Source: Epiperipatus broadwayi
Taxonomy: Eukaryota; Onychophora; Udeonychophora; Euonychophora; Peripatidae
DNA length: 64,000 bases
Direction of reading: 5' to 3'
NCBI GenBank assembly: GCA_028023455.1
Contig: JAQFVV010000014.1
Location: 2,359,336 to 2,423,335, forward strand
How positions within the stretch are numbered: position 1 is the stretch's first letter; each line of letters starts with the position of its first letter. Positions 1 to 13,435 of this stretch are shown one piece after another. The position numbers and the translations under genes are program-made. A model generated the notes under the pieces. It ran no database searches. It was not told the origin of the DNA and worked only from the letters and a program-made list of their open reading frames with translations.

Positions 1-240
1 TTTGAGGTGTTGCAAAACATATTTTTTGAAAAGTATATTCTCAAATGTGATGTTGATTAGTTATAAATTGGCTGATGTAATTATTTTAAATCAGAATGTA
101 TTAGTTATAACAGAAGCTTCATAACCTTCACTACTATATATTTGCTAGTGTAAGATGAATACCCTCTGAGTCATGAGAGAAATAACTAAGAAATGATCCA
201 GAAAACTAAGTACTTGTGCTGCTTTAACATGTTTTGTAAG
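1..240 (+). repeat. Dispersed repeat R1, copy 1 (cut by window edge)
   Basis: This block can be followed along 22690-23000. Shared stretches, in the same order, include TATAAATTGGCTGA, then AGAAGCTT, then TAGATGAATA-like sequence, then CAGAAAA(C/T)TAAGTA. The copies differ by many substitutions, and copy 2 has extra internal sequence. No coding capacity or terminal structure is seen. The element class is unknown and its left end may lie outside the window. Confidence 0.55.
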
Positions 241-1454
241 CATAGCTGTGACTATACTCTGATTTTTGATGTTTCAGGTGTAACAATGGTGTAGCAATTG
301 CTATCTTTTCTATGTTGTTTTAAGCCTACCTATAACCCTATATTATGGTTTGCAATGGCTTGCAGGTCTTCTTTTCATCTCCTGCTACAGTTTAACATAT
401 TTAAAAAAACTGAAAATGTCAGCATTATATGGATGTTTTGCATGGTTGACAGCATCCTATTGATTATAATAAAGCTATGAAGGAGTTGGCTAATTTCTGA
501 TTGGCTGAGGGTTTCAATGTGAGGCCGAATTACTGAATATTGTAGATTTATAAATAAATAAAAATGTAATTGGTTTACAAATTAATGATTGTGATGGAAA
601 CTTATTTTAAACCAAAAATTATGTCACTGATAGAAGATTGTCTTTGAAAACATTTTATTTTTTAAAAAGACAACTTTTATAAAGCTTGTTACAGCAACTG
701 GAAGCAGTTTCTACTGGATAAAAAAATATCACTTTTGTCAAAGCAGTAAATAAAATACTCCTTAAAATTTAATAACAATAAATTTATTGATTTTTAATTT
801 TTTCCTTTTATTATAATTAATTCTAAATATATCCTTTTTAATAATATAAAATTCATCCAATATTTTGTTCTTCTAATGTTTTGAATAGGTAAATTACATC
901 CAATGGTAAATTGATTCTTTGGTAAAATAATAATTTTTTAGAAATATATTATCATATTGTTAAAAAATGATTAAAACTTACCACTAGAAGGCTTACACTT
1001 ATAAATTATTAAGAAAAAATTAATATATTGAAGTTATATATATATGCAGAATGCTATATTTACATGCACTTGTTTATATACATATGCAAAGTAATTTTTT
1101 AGAAGTTTAAATCTCTCTTTTCAAAAAATAGAAACTTTAGTTTGGGAGAAGGCTAAAACAATTAATTATAAATAAAAGTAAATGTCATGCTACCATGTGT
1201 GTGTGTGCTTACAGTCACCAAATCTTGTCTTCCATAAAAAATTAAATGAAGAAATCAATTAACATTTCCCATACATTATACAAACACATAATGGATTGCA
1301 GATTCAGCATATATAGCTACGTGTTTTGTTTACTGCAAGGCGTATATTCAGATTTAATAACTTTTCAGCATCTATTTAGTTATTTATTTTGCTTAAAACG
1401 AATTATGTATTTGCTTGCATAATTATACTGGTGTAAGTGAAATCGTGTGTGTAC
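241..1454. other. AT-rich stretch without recognised genes
   Basis: Only low-complexity AT-rich sequence and short runs such as GTGTGTGTGT near 1198 are visible. The short open frame at 298-480 has no recognisable family motif and looks like chance. Confidence 0.6.
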
Positions 1455-1788
1455 ATATATATATTAATGTTTTATTCTTTTGATGAAATTTATTTATTAC
1501 TTTTTTTTATGCTTGTAATTAAACATTCAGGCATGGGAGAAGGCAGAAAGAACATGTGATGGAAATTATTAAAAGCCATTATATGAAATATCTAAATGAT
1601 AATCTTTGCTTAATCTATATGTTTTACTAGATTTTGATATGTGATAAGTAGAATGCTGACATATTTATTCCTTCATACTGACTGGAAAGAATATTGTTAA
1701 GTTTGGAACTTTAGCCTATGTTTTCATTCTCATTTTTATATATTTTTTCCAATTCAGTCAGAGATTAAAAATGTAATTGTGCAATAGC
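1455..1788 (+). repeat. Dispersed repeat R2, copy 1
   Basis: This is paralogous to 30295-30613. Matching blocks in order are TTTTATTCTTTTG(A/G)TGAA, TTTTTATGCTTGTAATTAAA, AAAGCCATTA, TAGATTTTGATATGTGAT-like sequence, and CAATTCAGTCA followed by GATTAAAAAT and ATTGTGCA. The pair is diverged but collinear over about 320 bp. No open frame and no terminal repeats are seen. The class is unknown. Confidence 0.65.
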
Positions 1789-1819
1789 ATGGTTGAGTCT
1801 AATGTGTCTCCAAGATATC

Positions 1820-1880
1820 GATTGGGGCTAATTAGCTTATTACCAACTTGTGAATGAGGCTTCGAACCTGCCTTGTGGTA
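1820..1880 (+). repeat. Possible tRNA-derived SINE relic
   Basis: GGCTTCGAACC near 1858-1868 resembles a pol III B box (GGTTCRANNCC), and GGGGCTAATTAGC lies about 30 bp upstream where an A box would sit. It does not fold as a full tRNA by eye. This is inferred from a single motif pair. Confidence 0.3.
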
Positions 1881-3183
1881 ATCACTCAAAGAAGTTATGA
1901 GGTGACATCATATTGAGTATTGGTTAATGGCATCAGTCCCAAAACAAATGAAAAATGTCCATGAACTCAGATTCTGGAAACATTATTCACTTTATTTGTA
2001 GTTACATGGATATACTTATGATAGGTGTATATACATGAATGAATGGTGGTGAGCAGGAAATATTACTATTATTTGGCCAACAAATAAATGGCTCAAAAGC
2101 TGATAAAGCCCTTCAATATGCTTCTCACCAACTTTGTATTGGGATTCATTGCATTTAGTTTTCAAAGTGTGTGTTTTTTTATTCATGCAACTATCTGTGT
2201 GTTTTCAATATATTCATTATTGTATAACAGACACAAATCCTGAGATAAAGAAAATGCTTATTGCATAAAAGAAAAAGAAATGTAGGAATGAAGGTTTAAA
2301 AAGTTGGGAAAAACAATTAAGATAAATAAAATAAAGAAGGGTGTGATCAAGAGAAAATAATAGGACTGGATAAGGTAAAGAAAAAAAATGGGGCTGCTAT
2401 TGAAGTGATAGATGGATACATATGATGTAGAAGAAAGAAGAGAAAGATTTTTTTATTGACAAATTTTTATAGATGTTTTACAAGAGCAAAACCAGAAATG
2501 CAAGGTTCAGAATGTGGAAGTAGAAGCAGTATTTATGGTGAATAGTTGGCAACTACAGAGCCATGCGTAATAGTAAATATTATAATTAATGAATGAAATG
2601 TTGGAGGAAAAACATTGGAAATTTCAAAAAAAAGTTATGGCTGGTGAGATAATACTAATGATGTACCTAGTTTGAAATTTTTTTTAAAAAAGAAATGGAA
2701 AAGATACTTGTTCAAATGGAAAACTTGAGCCAAAGATATTAAAAGACAAATTGAAAATATGGCTGACAAATGGAAACTTGACTTCAGATAGGAAAGATTA
2801 GATAAAAAAATTATCCAAAGAAATTATGACCCAGTTGAAAGGGGAAATTATGTAGAGGTTGGAAGGAGGATTGTAGAACTTGAGTCACACAGAAATAGCA
2901 AGCTATCAAGGTAAGTAAGTCAGCTGTAGGAGATATTATAGTTGTTTTAGAAAATAAAGTAAAAAATAGAATTAACAATGAAGAATAAATGTTCTGAGAA
3001 AGCAGATTAAGAAAATCCAACTTAAAGATTACAGTTAGAAAAAAGAAAATATGACATTATAAAGAAATTAGAGCTGATTAATGAGAAAATGAACAGTTTT
3101 ATAGATTATATGATCTCTCCAAAATGAAATGGATCATCACTACATAATATATCTGGTATAGTGAACTAGTTTTTAAACATCAG
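1881..3183. other. Gene-free stretch with a purine-rich plus strand
   Basis: From about 2230 to 3130 the plus strand is markedly A and G rich, with few pyrimidine runs. I tried to read it as LINE or other coding sequence in several frames and found only short, stop-broken frames without family motifs. The minus-strand frame at 2811-3020 mirrors this purine bias and is not supported as a gene. Confidence 0.5.
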
Positions 3184-3353
3184 AAGCTTATTCGATGGGA
3201 TTGTGTGCAGATTTTGGTTAAATTTTTGGCTATACGTGGAATGTAAGGTAGTAATATCCATGGCTTGGCATTTTCCAGCATAATATTCCCTACATTCTAC
3301 ATATAGTAAAAATTTAGCCAAAATCTGCTCACAGTCCTATTGAATAAGATTTC
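3184..3353. repeat. Imperfect inverted repeat (hairpin), arms about 73 bp
   Basis: The left arm 3184-3257 pairs with 3281-3353. Complementary blocks include AAGCTTATTCGATGGGATTG against CAGTCCTATTGAATAAGATT, GCAGATTTTGG against CCAAAATCTGC, and GGAATGTAAGG against CCCTACATTC. The loop is about 23 bp. It looks like a fold-back MITE-type remnant. No target duplication is evident. Confidence 0.65.
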
Positions 3354-6300
3354 ATAATGCCCATAATAAATAGATTAATAAACAATTAGAAAGATAATCT
3401 CCATACTGAACAAACTTCTCACACTATATACAAGAGAGCATGTCCCCAATTGATGCAGAACTGTTCACTATAGTGAATCATGTGACAGCCTGGCTACAAG
3501 GCTTTTACAGCACAAATATCTCTATACAACAGTGTACAACAATGTGGTCAAAAGTCCATTTTCCTCAATCACCAAAATGTAATAAGACACACATTTGTAT
3601 AGTTGCCAATATCGCTTACATCAAGAAAAATGATGTCAAGCACAAGATCAAAGAAGCATAGCATGTAGCCAACAATATCAATGCTATGAATAAGAAGGAA
3701 TTCTGTTTTTCCTTTTGAAAAAAATGGGGCCATATAATTTGAATTCATTTGAATAAACTTTTTGCATATGAATATGAGGCCATAAGTAGTCCTCAAAAAT
3801 CCTAAGTTTCATTCAAAATGCATTTACGATAAGGCTTTCTTACAATAGTTGAATTTACACTTTGCATAAGAAAAGTTGCTACCCCCATAAATTACAACAT
3901 ATTTAGCATATAAATACATTTTTAATTTTAATAAAATTATTAATAAATAAAATTAACAAAATATATATTTAACAAACAAAATAATTTATTTATTTTTAAA
4001 AATAATAATAATTTTGTTATTAATATTCAAATTCCCGTACTAAAATCAATATATACATGATTTATAATTCAACATACTGTCAAACTAATCCTAGCCAATA
4101 TTGATATAAATAATTAGTAATCCAACAACCTATACACTGAAGGCTCATAAGAAGAAACAGTGACTGTAATGCATAAAACGAAAAAGAAAAAGGTATTTTC
4201 CGTTTTCTTCTGTTTTAAGTATTGTTAATAAAGATAAGATATATACACTATTGAAAATAATAGTTAAAGTAGGGGTATTAAAGGAGGAACTATACTTAAG
4301 ACCACATATATAAAATATTTAAATAATATCAACGTTAAGTCATCATTGTAACCATACTCATTCATATATAATGACATCTCTCATGCACTTATAAGAAATA
4401 TTTACTTACAAACTAAGCCATTATATAAATAAAGCCATAGGAATTTACAACTGGTACCAACAATATCAAATTAAATTTATTCAATCACACAATATTCAAA
4501 CTGTCAATACCTGCAGCTTTGGCCAACTCTATATACAAATTAAATACTTATAAGCAATTAAATATCATTATAAACTTAAAATTATAAATAACAAAGATTA
4601 TATATTTTACAATGTATGCCAAAATTTGTTGTCAGTATACTTTCATAAATAATAATAAATTATTTTCACATTTATGCGATATTTTTCACTATTTTAATAG
4701 CATATTTGAAAAGATTAATTTAAATACGTATTTTTTTACAAATTGTAAATTTAAACAATATTTAGAATAGATAATAAGTTATTCGTAATTAACATTTCAA
4801 TAACAAATATGATTTATCATAATGTTTAATTTAATATATATATATATATATCATAAAAGATTTATAAATTACTTTTGTGTAATGCTGGTAATCTTATAGC
4901 TAGATCAGTGCTGATCTCTCATGCTCATTATTTTTTTATATTAAAATTTATATTTTGCATTAAATGGGGTTGATAATGGGATCCATCACTTCACGTTCAC
5001 CCCTAGACTTCGTATTGTTACAATTTACGTGTGTGTGTGCGTGTGTATTATAATGGAAATGCTATGGATTTTTTAAAATCAGATGATGAGAAGCGAGATC
5101 GACATTATTTCTTTCAAGCATTGTTTTTAATATTTTCTTTTATTATACAAATATAACATTTTAAAGAAAATTTATTAAGTTATGCATCTATTGAGATTGT
5201 AATTTGGATTATATTTTTACCGTCTATTTAGATTTTATTATTTATTAACTCCTTGGATAGTCGTTTTTTTTTTTAAATTTTGGAATGTTATTCCAATTTT
5301 TATAATACTTTTCTATGATTATAAAAAATTTAAATTATGTAGAACCCGAATATTTCTAGCTGATACATATTCACTTTAATGATTTTGAATTAAGAGTAAG
5401 TTAAATGTCATCTTTTTGTTTTTTTTCTCTCTAACTTTACTGATAAGATTTTCTATAAATGATTTATTGGATCCTAAATATCATGACATTTCTCATTATA
5501 ATGTTATTTAAAATTTCTTTGCAAAAGAGAAAATATAAAAATGACAAAAGGTTGAACTATTCTTTTAAAATATCTTTTGTAATTTCCAGTTAGGGTGAAT
5601 TCTTTGATGTTACATTTTAGTGTCATCTTGATAGTCAGACTTCCTACTGCTTGTTTACATTCTCCGTTTTTTTTTTTTTAATAAAGTATATTTAAATGCC
5701 ATTCATAGAATAATTTTATGGAAAATTCAAAATGGAGGTTTAATTGAAAGTAATCATTTTTTGTAATAATAAATTTTAATTCAATATTCTTTTAGCTTGA
5801 ATAATACATTCTATATAAAGTTTCTTTCAGTTACATACATCTCTCTCTTTTCTCCAGTACTAATAAATAATAAATGTTGATTAGAAAATATTTTATAAAT
5901 ATGTCTCAAATTTCTTTCTTTTTTTTTTATCTCCCAAAAGGAAACAATATTAATAGAATATATGGTATATATTAATTGTGAAAGCATAAATTTAACTTTA
6001 TATGTATAGATGCTATTATAAAATATTGAGTTTCCAAATAATATACAATCTATTGCTATTTTTATAATATATTGTAGGCAATGTATGGATATATAATATA
6101 CATGCCTAACTAAACTAAACAAAAAATAAATTGAATATAATTATTTATCTTTTAAAGATTTTACTTAGCTTATTAAATCTTTCTGATAGTTATTACACTA
6201 ATTTTGTTTAATTAGATATGTTTGAAGACAAGAAGTGGTGTACACTTTATTTATAATATTGTACATTGCCTCAATAAAGTGTAAACCTATGACTTATTAT

Positions 6301-9300
6301 TAAAATGAATATCAAATAAATTTTTAAATTTTGTTTATATTTATTCATTATAAATTTTATTACGTTTAATAAATAGTCAATTTTTATTTAATAATGTAAA
6401 GCAACAGCGACTTATTTCCACAATATTAATTATATTACATAGTTTATTCCAAAAGTTGAGGATGAAAAAGTAGTAAGATCGAAAACAGTTGTGTTTTAGC
6501 AAAAAGGACATGTATAATAATAAATATAAAAAACATGATTATTCTCTTTCTTATTTTATTTAATACTTATTTAACTATGATTTTAAATGATTATTATCTT
6601 AATTAGGTTGAAAATAATATTAGAAAAAGAAGGTATTGTAAGTATGGCAATTCTTGTGGTAATAAGTAGGAAATTAACTAAACATAATTAAACATTGCAA
6701 TTAGATGCATGAAGTAATTGATTAAAATAAAATTTTAACAGTAGTATAAGAATATATAGACCATATTACTTATTTTATATATTTTGGATATCTTTTAATT
6801 GATTATGACATTTATAATTAGCTAGTTAAATTTAAAATGACAATAGATAAGTGGTTTATTCTGAGATCTATTGAAACTAGATTAATAAACAAGGTTTATG
6901 AATTTTTTTTTTGGAATGTGGTTTTATATAGAATATAGATGTGAGAAATTAAAAAAAATAGAAAAACAAAATATTAGAACTTAAATATGATTTTGAAAAA
7001 AATGGAAAATATTTATTGAAAGATAAAAACTAAAAATATAAAAAAGCAATGAACTGAAAAATGTCAAAGCATTAGATTGTAAGGTAATTAAAAAATAAAT
7101 GAGGTGGAAATATAAACAAGAGTAGTGAAAGAAAAATGTGATAGATGATCTTTAAAAAACTGTGTAAATATGTGTTTGATGGATAGAGAAAGGGACCGGA
7201 GGTACACAAATTTGTACAACATTATGTTAATTAAATATAGTATCAATTTTTTATTACATTGGAAGATTGATTATTTATGCATTAGTAGATCATATTTTAT
7301 TCTGGAAATATAATAATAGCCTGCATTCTGCAATACTGTTTATTTATGTATATATGTAAAATTTAATAACACTAAGTTTTTTATTCATTTTTTAATAGTT
7401 CTGTCATTACTTTGTTTTCTGTTTTGTACTTAATATAATTTTATATCTTATTTCTATGATTTTGTTATCAGCTAGGAATCATTATTTTTAACTGTAAAGA
7501 AATGAAAGCAGATAAAATTGAATATGTAATTGCATGACAAAAAAATGAGCCTAATATTATGTTAAAACTCTGGTATTATAAACCTTTTTTAAAAATATAC
7601 CTAAATAATAATGATAGATGTTGTGATGGAAGTAAGATTTTGGAAATTCTTGCAGAACCAGAATATTAGTGAAATTTTTATAATAAAGGATTAAATCTTA
7701 TTACTACCATTTTTACATCTTTCTTCTCATTATGAAAATGAATTTTAGAATTGGGGATAAGTGTTTTGAATCTAATACAAATTCTTCATAAAAAAAAAAA
7801 CTCCAGAGTTTCATTAGTGAATCAAATGTAAAGTTCACCAATTTAAGTATTAAAGAATGAAAATTCTTATATAAAATAAATAAATTAACATTCTTTAGTA
7901 GTGATTCCACTCATAGTAGATCAAAGTTTATAGTGAGTCTATTCAATTTGTCTTGGAAATTACTAGGTAATTAAAATTCTAGGTTATGTTTTGATATCAC
8001 AAATATTAAGAAGTATTGTAAATATATTATTATAATATTTATTTCACTTTATGTAGTTGTGTTACTTCTGGTTCTTATATAACTATACATAAAGAAAAAA
8101 ATTTTTAACAGTTTATGAGAGTAAATGCATGTTATAATTAAGTTTTTCTGATTCTTTACTCTTGAAACAAGTTAATTGTTTTGTTGAAGATATTTCATAT
8201 TATATTTATCATTTTTATTTAATTTATCTTTACTAGTTATTTTGTCTCTCTTCTTTTCATTTGCAAGTATCTTTATTTTTATTTATTTAATATTTAGTAG
8301 TTTTGTTTGTCATAATTTGGTCATACCTTAGTATAATATTTTTTATCAGCTAGAGATTAATTATGTATCTCTTTAAGTTCACATGAAGTTTAAGCATCAA
8401 AAGTATTTGAACTGAACCATGATTCATGGATTTGATAGGTTTTCATTTTGCCAGTGCACCAAACTATGAAAGATAAGTATTAGTTCTATTATTGGACATT
8501 TGATACTCATGTTAGAAACAATTGTGTACTAAGAATAAGAATTTTTTCCAAAATTGATATTTTATTTAATGGACTCATTATATGGCTTGATTTAATTACC
8601 TTACAGATAATTATTGAGTTTTTCATATGATCTAGAGATAATCCTGTAGAGCTAAATATGTACTTGCTTTTGTTAAGAAATCAGAGAGACAAGTTGTATA
8701 TGTATCATAAAACACATATTCAAAAATTATTTGAGAAGCAAAGTTGATTAATATTTTCAATAATATTTTGGTTAATGGTTAAATAAAGCTTTTTAAATCG
8801 TATCTTCACTTTTTCGATTATTGTCTAGACATTGCTTGAGAGTCAAATGTTATTAAATGCCAAAGCATAACTGTTTGTTGAGATATTCAAAATAATATTT
8901 TTTGTAATTTGCTCATTAGAAATTAATCCAAGACTCTTTATATTTTAATCAAACGATTACTATCTCCATATTAGTGATACTAGTCTTTGGAAAAAAAAAA
9001 TTTCAAATGGTCTAATCATATTAAATATGATGCATAGACATTGCTTTATAAGTTAATAAGCATACAATAAATAAAACAATTATAGAGCTAGCCATATGCA
9101 GTATATAAATACATTTCATTAATTTATTTTTATAATAATTAGAATGTTTATTGAAAATTAATCTTATAATTTAAAAAAAAGTATGGTTTGATTAATATTC
9201 TTCTAGGTAAATATAGCTTCATTTTAATTGTCAAAGTGTTTTTATTTTGCTATATTTTTACTGTTATGTATTTTCATTACACTTTATGAAAAATCTAAAA

Positions 9301-10019
9301 AGTCAAAGATTTATTAAAGCTAAGAATATGATGAATATGGGAATCATAAAAAGAAGCCTCCTATTGTAAACCTGAAAAAGTATGTATTTGACAGGACTCT
9401 GTTAGTAATTATATCTAAATATATAGTAAACTTGATCAATTACTGTGGAATAGAAGGATAGCTTTGAAAAATTTTAATTATGTATTCTTAGTATTCTCAA
9501 CACTTTTCACAGTATACTCAGAATTTTTGGTCATTTTCTGTTTATATTGATGATATTGCAATTTGAAATTATGGATAAACTATTATGTAATATTTTGGTT
9601 ACATGCAGGTTTGCAAGTCACAAAGATGCTTCATCATTGGTGGTGCCACATGAAAATGAAAGTATTTAAATTTCTGATTAACTCCATTTTTGGAAATACA
9701 TAATGATTGTGAAATTTTTTATTTAAATATAAGATGATTATTTTTTTACTTAGTTTTGTGACAAATGCTCAAAATACATTACAATACATATTATATAGTG
9801 TACCATTATGCTATAAACCATGTCATGTCACTGTATTAATTAACAAAATTTATATGCAAATGAAATATTTTGCTCTAAGTAACCTAATTTGTATAAAAAT
9901 GACACATTATAATTAATAACTAATTTAAAAATAAAATTATTTTAAAAATACTGCCTCATAATATATGGAATAATTCTGTAGTGCATTGGATGGCAGTCAT
10001 ATAGTAAGCATGTTCATTT
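3354..10019. other. Long AT-rich stretch without recognised genes
   Basis: Several short open frames lie here (for example 3440-3661 and 5811-6122 minus), but none shows a domain, a coherent codon pattern or splice context. A short TA run sits at 4834-4851 and small T runs occur throughout. A weak inverted pair, TGTACACTTTATT against AATAAAGTGTAAA, lies near 6239-6291. Nothing else could be identified. Confidence 0.6.
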
Positions 10020-10105
10020 ATCATTTTTAGCACAATATGTGTGGTATAACATAGCAATAAAGTGTCAGACTCTAAATATGGGATCCTTTGATCATTTATG
10101 GAACT
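10020..10105 (+). repeat. Possible degenerate SINE head
   Basis: ATGGGATCCTTTGATCATTT near 10079-10098 parallels GTGAGGTTCTTTGATCATTT near 54164-54183 and GTGTGGTTCCTTGATCTGG near 16172. The shared core resembles a decayed tRNA T-arm (B box). It is listed as a weak member of one old SINE family. Confidence 0.25.
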
Positions 10106-11553
10106 GTTTAGATTTTTTTAATAATGATATTATCATTTTTTCATTTTAATACTGATATTATTTTTTTAATACTGATATTATTTTTTTACAAGTTTTATTA
10201 ACCAACTTTTCCTTGGATTTGGACCATTATGAGGTTTGTTACCTATCTAAAAACGTGTAATTGATCCATAATTATAAACTTTAAAATAAAGTGAAAATGC
10301 ATGTGGCTTTTAAAAATATATCAAATAAATAATGTAGATATAAAAATTTAAAATATCAGACTGTATAATATGTTTTTAATAAAAAATAACAAACATGTAG
10401 TTAGATAAAAATATAAAATTTACAGTAGAAAAAAAAATTATAATAATAACTTATCGTATTTAGATATTTTGTTAAAGAAGCCATATAAAAATAGTGAATG
10501 TAGGATAGAGATATCTGAATATTAAAAAAAATAATTAAGGTAGATAGCAATATAAGTAATTGGAGTTCAAATATAAATGTTAAATATAAAATAATTAGTA
10601 TAAATTCAAGAATATATTGTACCAGACGAAAATATTTTTCTTTCTCATATACTGACCACAAGGGAGTCACTAGTCCGAAAATTGGAACTAGACATTTATT
10701 TTAAGGGTGGAGAGGATATATGAACATGAACGTGTCAGACTAGCTCAATTAAACAAATAAGATCTATGTTTTGTTCTGAAAGTTGGAAAGGTAGCAACAG
10801 AAAACAAAATCAACTAAGTAAAATGAATAAATATTTTATTAATAGTATGATTAAATAAACATAAATCTAGATAACTTTAAAATCCACTGAAAATATACCA
10901 CTTGTACATTCATCAAAAGCTAAAATATTTTAACATGGCTTGCAGTTTCCTGTGCATGATACAATTATATTGAAAAGATAGTAAAAATACCAACAGTAGG
11001 AAAAGTACTAGTAAGTATTCAGTGATCTCATGTAACTAAAGAGGATTAGCTTCTTGCTTATATCCAATAATCATGAAAAGAATGAATCTCCATATTTGAG
11101 ATTTCTTAGAGCTTATGCTGAAACAGGAGAAATGGGAAGTTAGCTTCCAAAACATGAACTTTAAGAAACAAAACAAGGGCATTGAAAATTATTACTTTCA
11201 ATTAATTGACCTCCCTCAGAGTGAGACAGGCTAGGAGCTCATGATCTACCTATTGAAAACATTAAAATAATTGTATGTGTTCCTAATAAATGAAGTGGAA
11301 GCTCGAAGGAATCAAACTAAATGCTGTTATATTTCTTAATAGTATATTACAAATAATTATAGTTTCTTGACATAAATCAGACTAATAACAAAATGGGTTG
11401 TGAGCCAGAAGCTAACTAAAATAGTCTATAATATCCAGACTACTTTCTATAACAAAAACAATTAAGTCTATACTACCTTACTTATTAAGACTTGAACGGA
11501 ACATACAGCACTGGTTTGAAACTAGCACTCGTTTAAGAGAAAAATATCAATGC
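10106..11553. other. AT-rich stretch without recognised genes
   Basis: A 20-bp unit beginning ACTGATATTATTTTTTT is tandemly repeated twice at 10151-10187. The minus-strand open frame 10401-10670 is hydrophobic and AT-driven, with no recognisable family. Nothing else is seen up to the LTR element. Confidence 0.6.
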
Positions 11554-11557
11554 ACAG

Positions 11558-13205
11558 TGAGCTGGTATTTTTCTGCCAGCTCATAATCATACATATATAT
11601 ACACACATATTTTGTAAAAATAAAATATAGACATTGTAATAAACTTATTTTATTAGAAATAAATAAACACGTACTTTTCTATCAGCTCATATATATATAC
11701 GCACATATATATATAGTTGTTAAAATATAAATATTTTATAATACATAATTTTAAAAAATATAAATTAACACTTAATTTTAAAATGGAGTTTTAAGAAGTT
11801 AAAATAAATTAGATCAAGATCTTACATTTTTGATAAAAGTTTATCTTTTGTTTAGTTTTTTTAAAAAAAAAAAATTCTTAAGATAGAAGGGAAAAGAAAG
11901 CAATTAATTCTAGTGTTGGGGCTTTGTCAGTGAAGGTATTTTTATGCTATCTATTATGCTGATCAATTGGAATGTTTCTTTAGGATTATGAAATATGAAA
12001 TAAAAGAAGAGACTATTAAAGGTGTGAACTGAAACTTTAGAAAAAACTATAAATTACGGACTTTCCTTTTGTTCTAATTAATTGGATTTCTGCCGAGGTC
12101 AATATCTAATCTATAAGTTTCAATTCGGCTCAGACTTTTCAATATATAAAAAAGGCTGCAAAGCACAAGGAGAAAATGTTGAGTGGCTAGATCTAACAGA
12201 ACTTTCCCTGCTGGGAACCTCTTCCTATTACCACCTGGAACTGCTTTGTAAATGCCGGACATAGAGAGCTAGCCGAGGAGAACAGACTGAAAGAAGACAC
12301 GGACAAACCACGAAGAATATAGAGTGAAATATTCCACCCACACAGGATCTGCACTGATCGATCAGGGTAAATAGACTTTTTTTTGTTATAATCTCAAGAG
12401 ACATTTGCATAATAGATTTTTAAAAAAGTAAGAAAAGCCTTCACTTCAAATATCTCAAAGTTTCAGCAATAGAAAGGGAGGGATATGTAATCTTTAAGTA
12501 GATGTATTTACTCTTTCAAATTAATCCACATTATATTGTTTTTTTTATTTAATTTTTTTTTGGGATGTTCTATTAATTAAACTTACCTTTAGTTTTATGA
12601 TTGTTGTTCTTATAATGTATAGATAGGAATAAGAAATTGTATACTCGATCTAAGGACAAGTAAAAAAATTTAAGATAAAAAGATTTAACATTAGAAAGAG
12701 GAGGTTTGAGTGCGTTTGTTTTTAACAAACACTCTTATAGTAAGTCGCCCTTGAGTTCACTCATAGTTATATACCATGATATTTGATGAAATATTGTATA
12801 ATTGGTAAAGTGATGGCGCATGTTCCTTCGAGAACGATACATGTTAATTCTTGATTAGAAAAGAAAAAGGATCGGGAGGTTTGGTTCAACAAATGTGAGG
12901 GAAGGGAATAGTCAACAAATAGAATAAAGGTGTAATAAATCTTTCAACAATATTTAAGCGTCGATCTGTTTTTTTTTTATTATTTATTATAATTAATTCT
13001 TATATTTCATTTTGTATTCTTTTGGTTCGTTAAAGAAAATTATTTTAAGGTTTGCAATTGGTGATTGCCGTTCGTAAATAAATTAACTGTTATTATAGAA
13101 AATTTATAATACGGTCTAGGCAGAAATGCTTAGTGGCGCCCTCAAACGGCCACCGTACGCTGCAATCTCATAAAATTTAAGAGCATAACAAAATGTTTTG
13201 TTACA
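11558..13205 (+). repeat. Left LTR, about 1648 bp
   Basis: It is near-identical to 14412-16053 along its whole length apart from substitutions and small indels. It opens with a perfect inverted repeat, TGAGCTGG...CCAGCTCA, and closes with TTTTGTTACA. TATATA-rich stretches near 11585-11720 and AT-rich sequence with a TATAAAA-like string near 12145 are possible promoter material, but no start site can be assigned. The opposing 60-62 codon frames near 12074-12264 recur in the other LTR and have no family motif. Confidence 0.9.
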
Positions 13206-13294
13206 GAGGGTAGGAGCAGGTAAAAGTAAAGAAAATGGCGCCCAATGTTACAGAGGGTAGGAGCGAGTAAAAGTAAAGAAAATGGCATCTCAAC
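13199..13294 (+). repeat. 47-bp tandem pair at LTR/interior junction with PBS-like sequence
   Basis: A unit starting TGTTACAGAGGGTAGGAGC and running through AGTAAAAGTAAAGAAAATGGC occurs at 13199-13245 and again from 13246. The first copy starts inside the last seven bases of the LTR, so LTR-end sequence is repeated in the interior. It also contains TGGCGCCCAA (13236-13245), which resembles the TGG-starting tRNA primer binding sites of many retroelements but lies about 30 bp from the LTR instead of next to it. The PBS reading is inference. Confidence 0.6.
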
Positions 13295-13435
13295 ATGTAG
13301 GGCTCGTTAACTAAATAAACGGCTTGAGATTAGGGTAAAAGTGGGGTAAGGCAGGTTCGGGTGGTTAAAGTGAGGAGTTAGTGTCCCAGTGGGGGAGAGT
13401 TTTGAGTTTGAAACAAAGAGGAAAAAAGAAATAGA

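Noticed and set aside
2811-3020. 69-codon minus-strand frame
   Set aside because: It follows the purine strand bias of the region and no domain was found.
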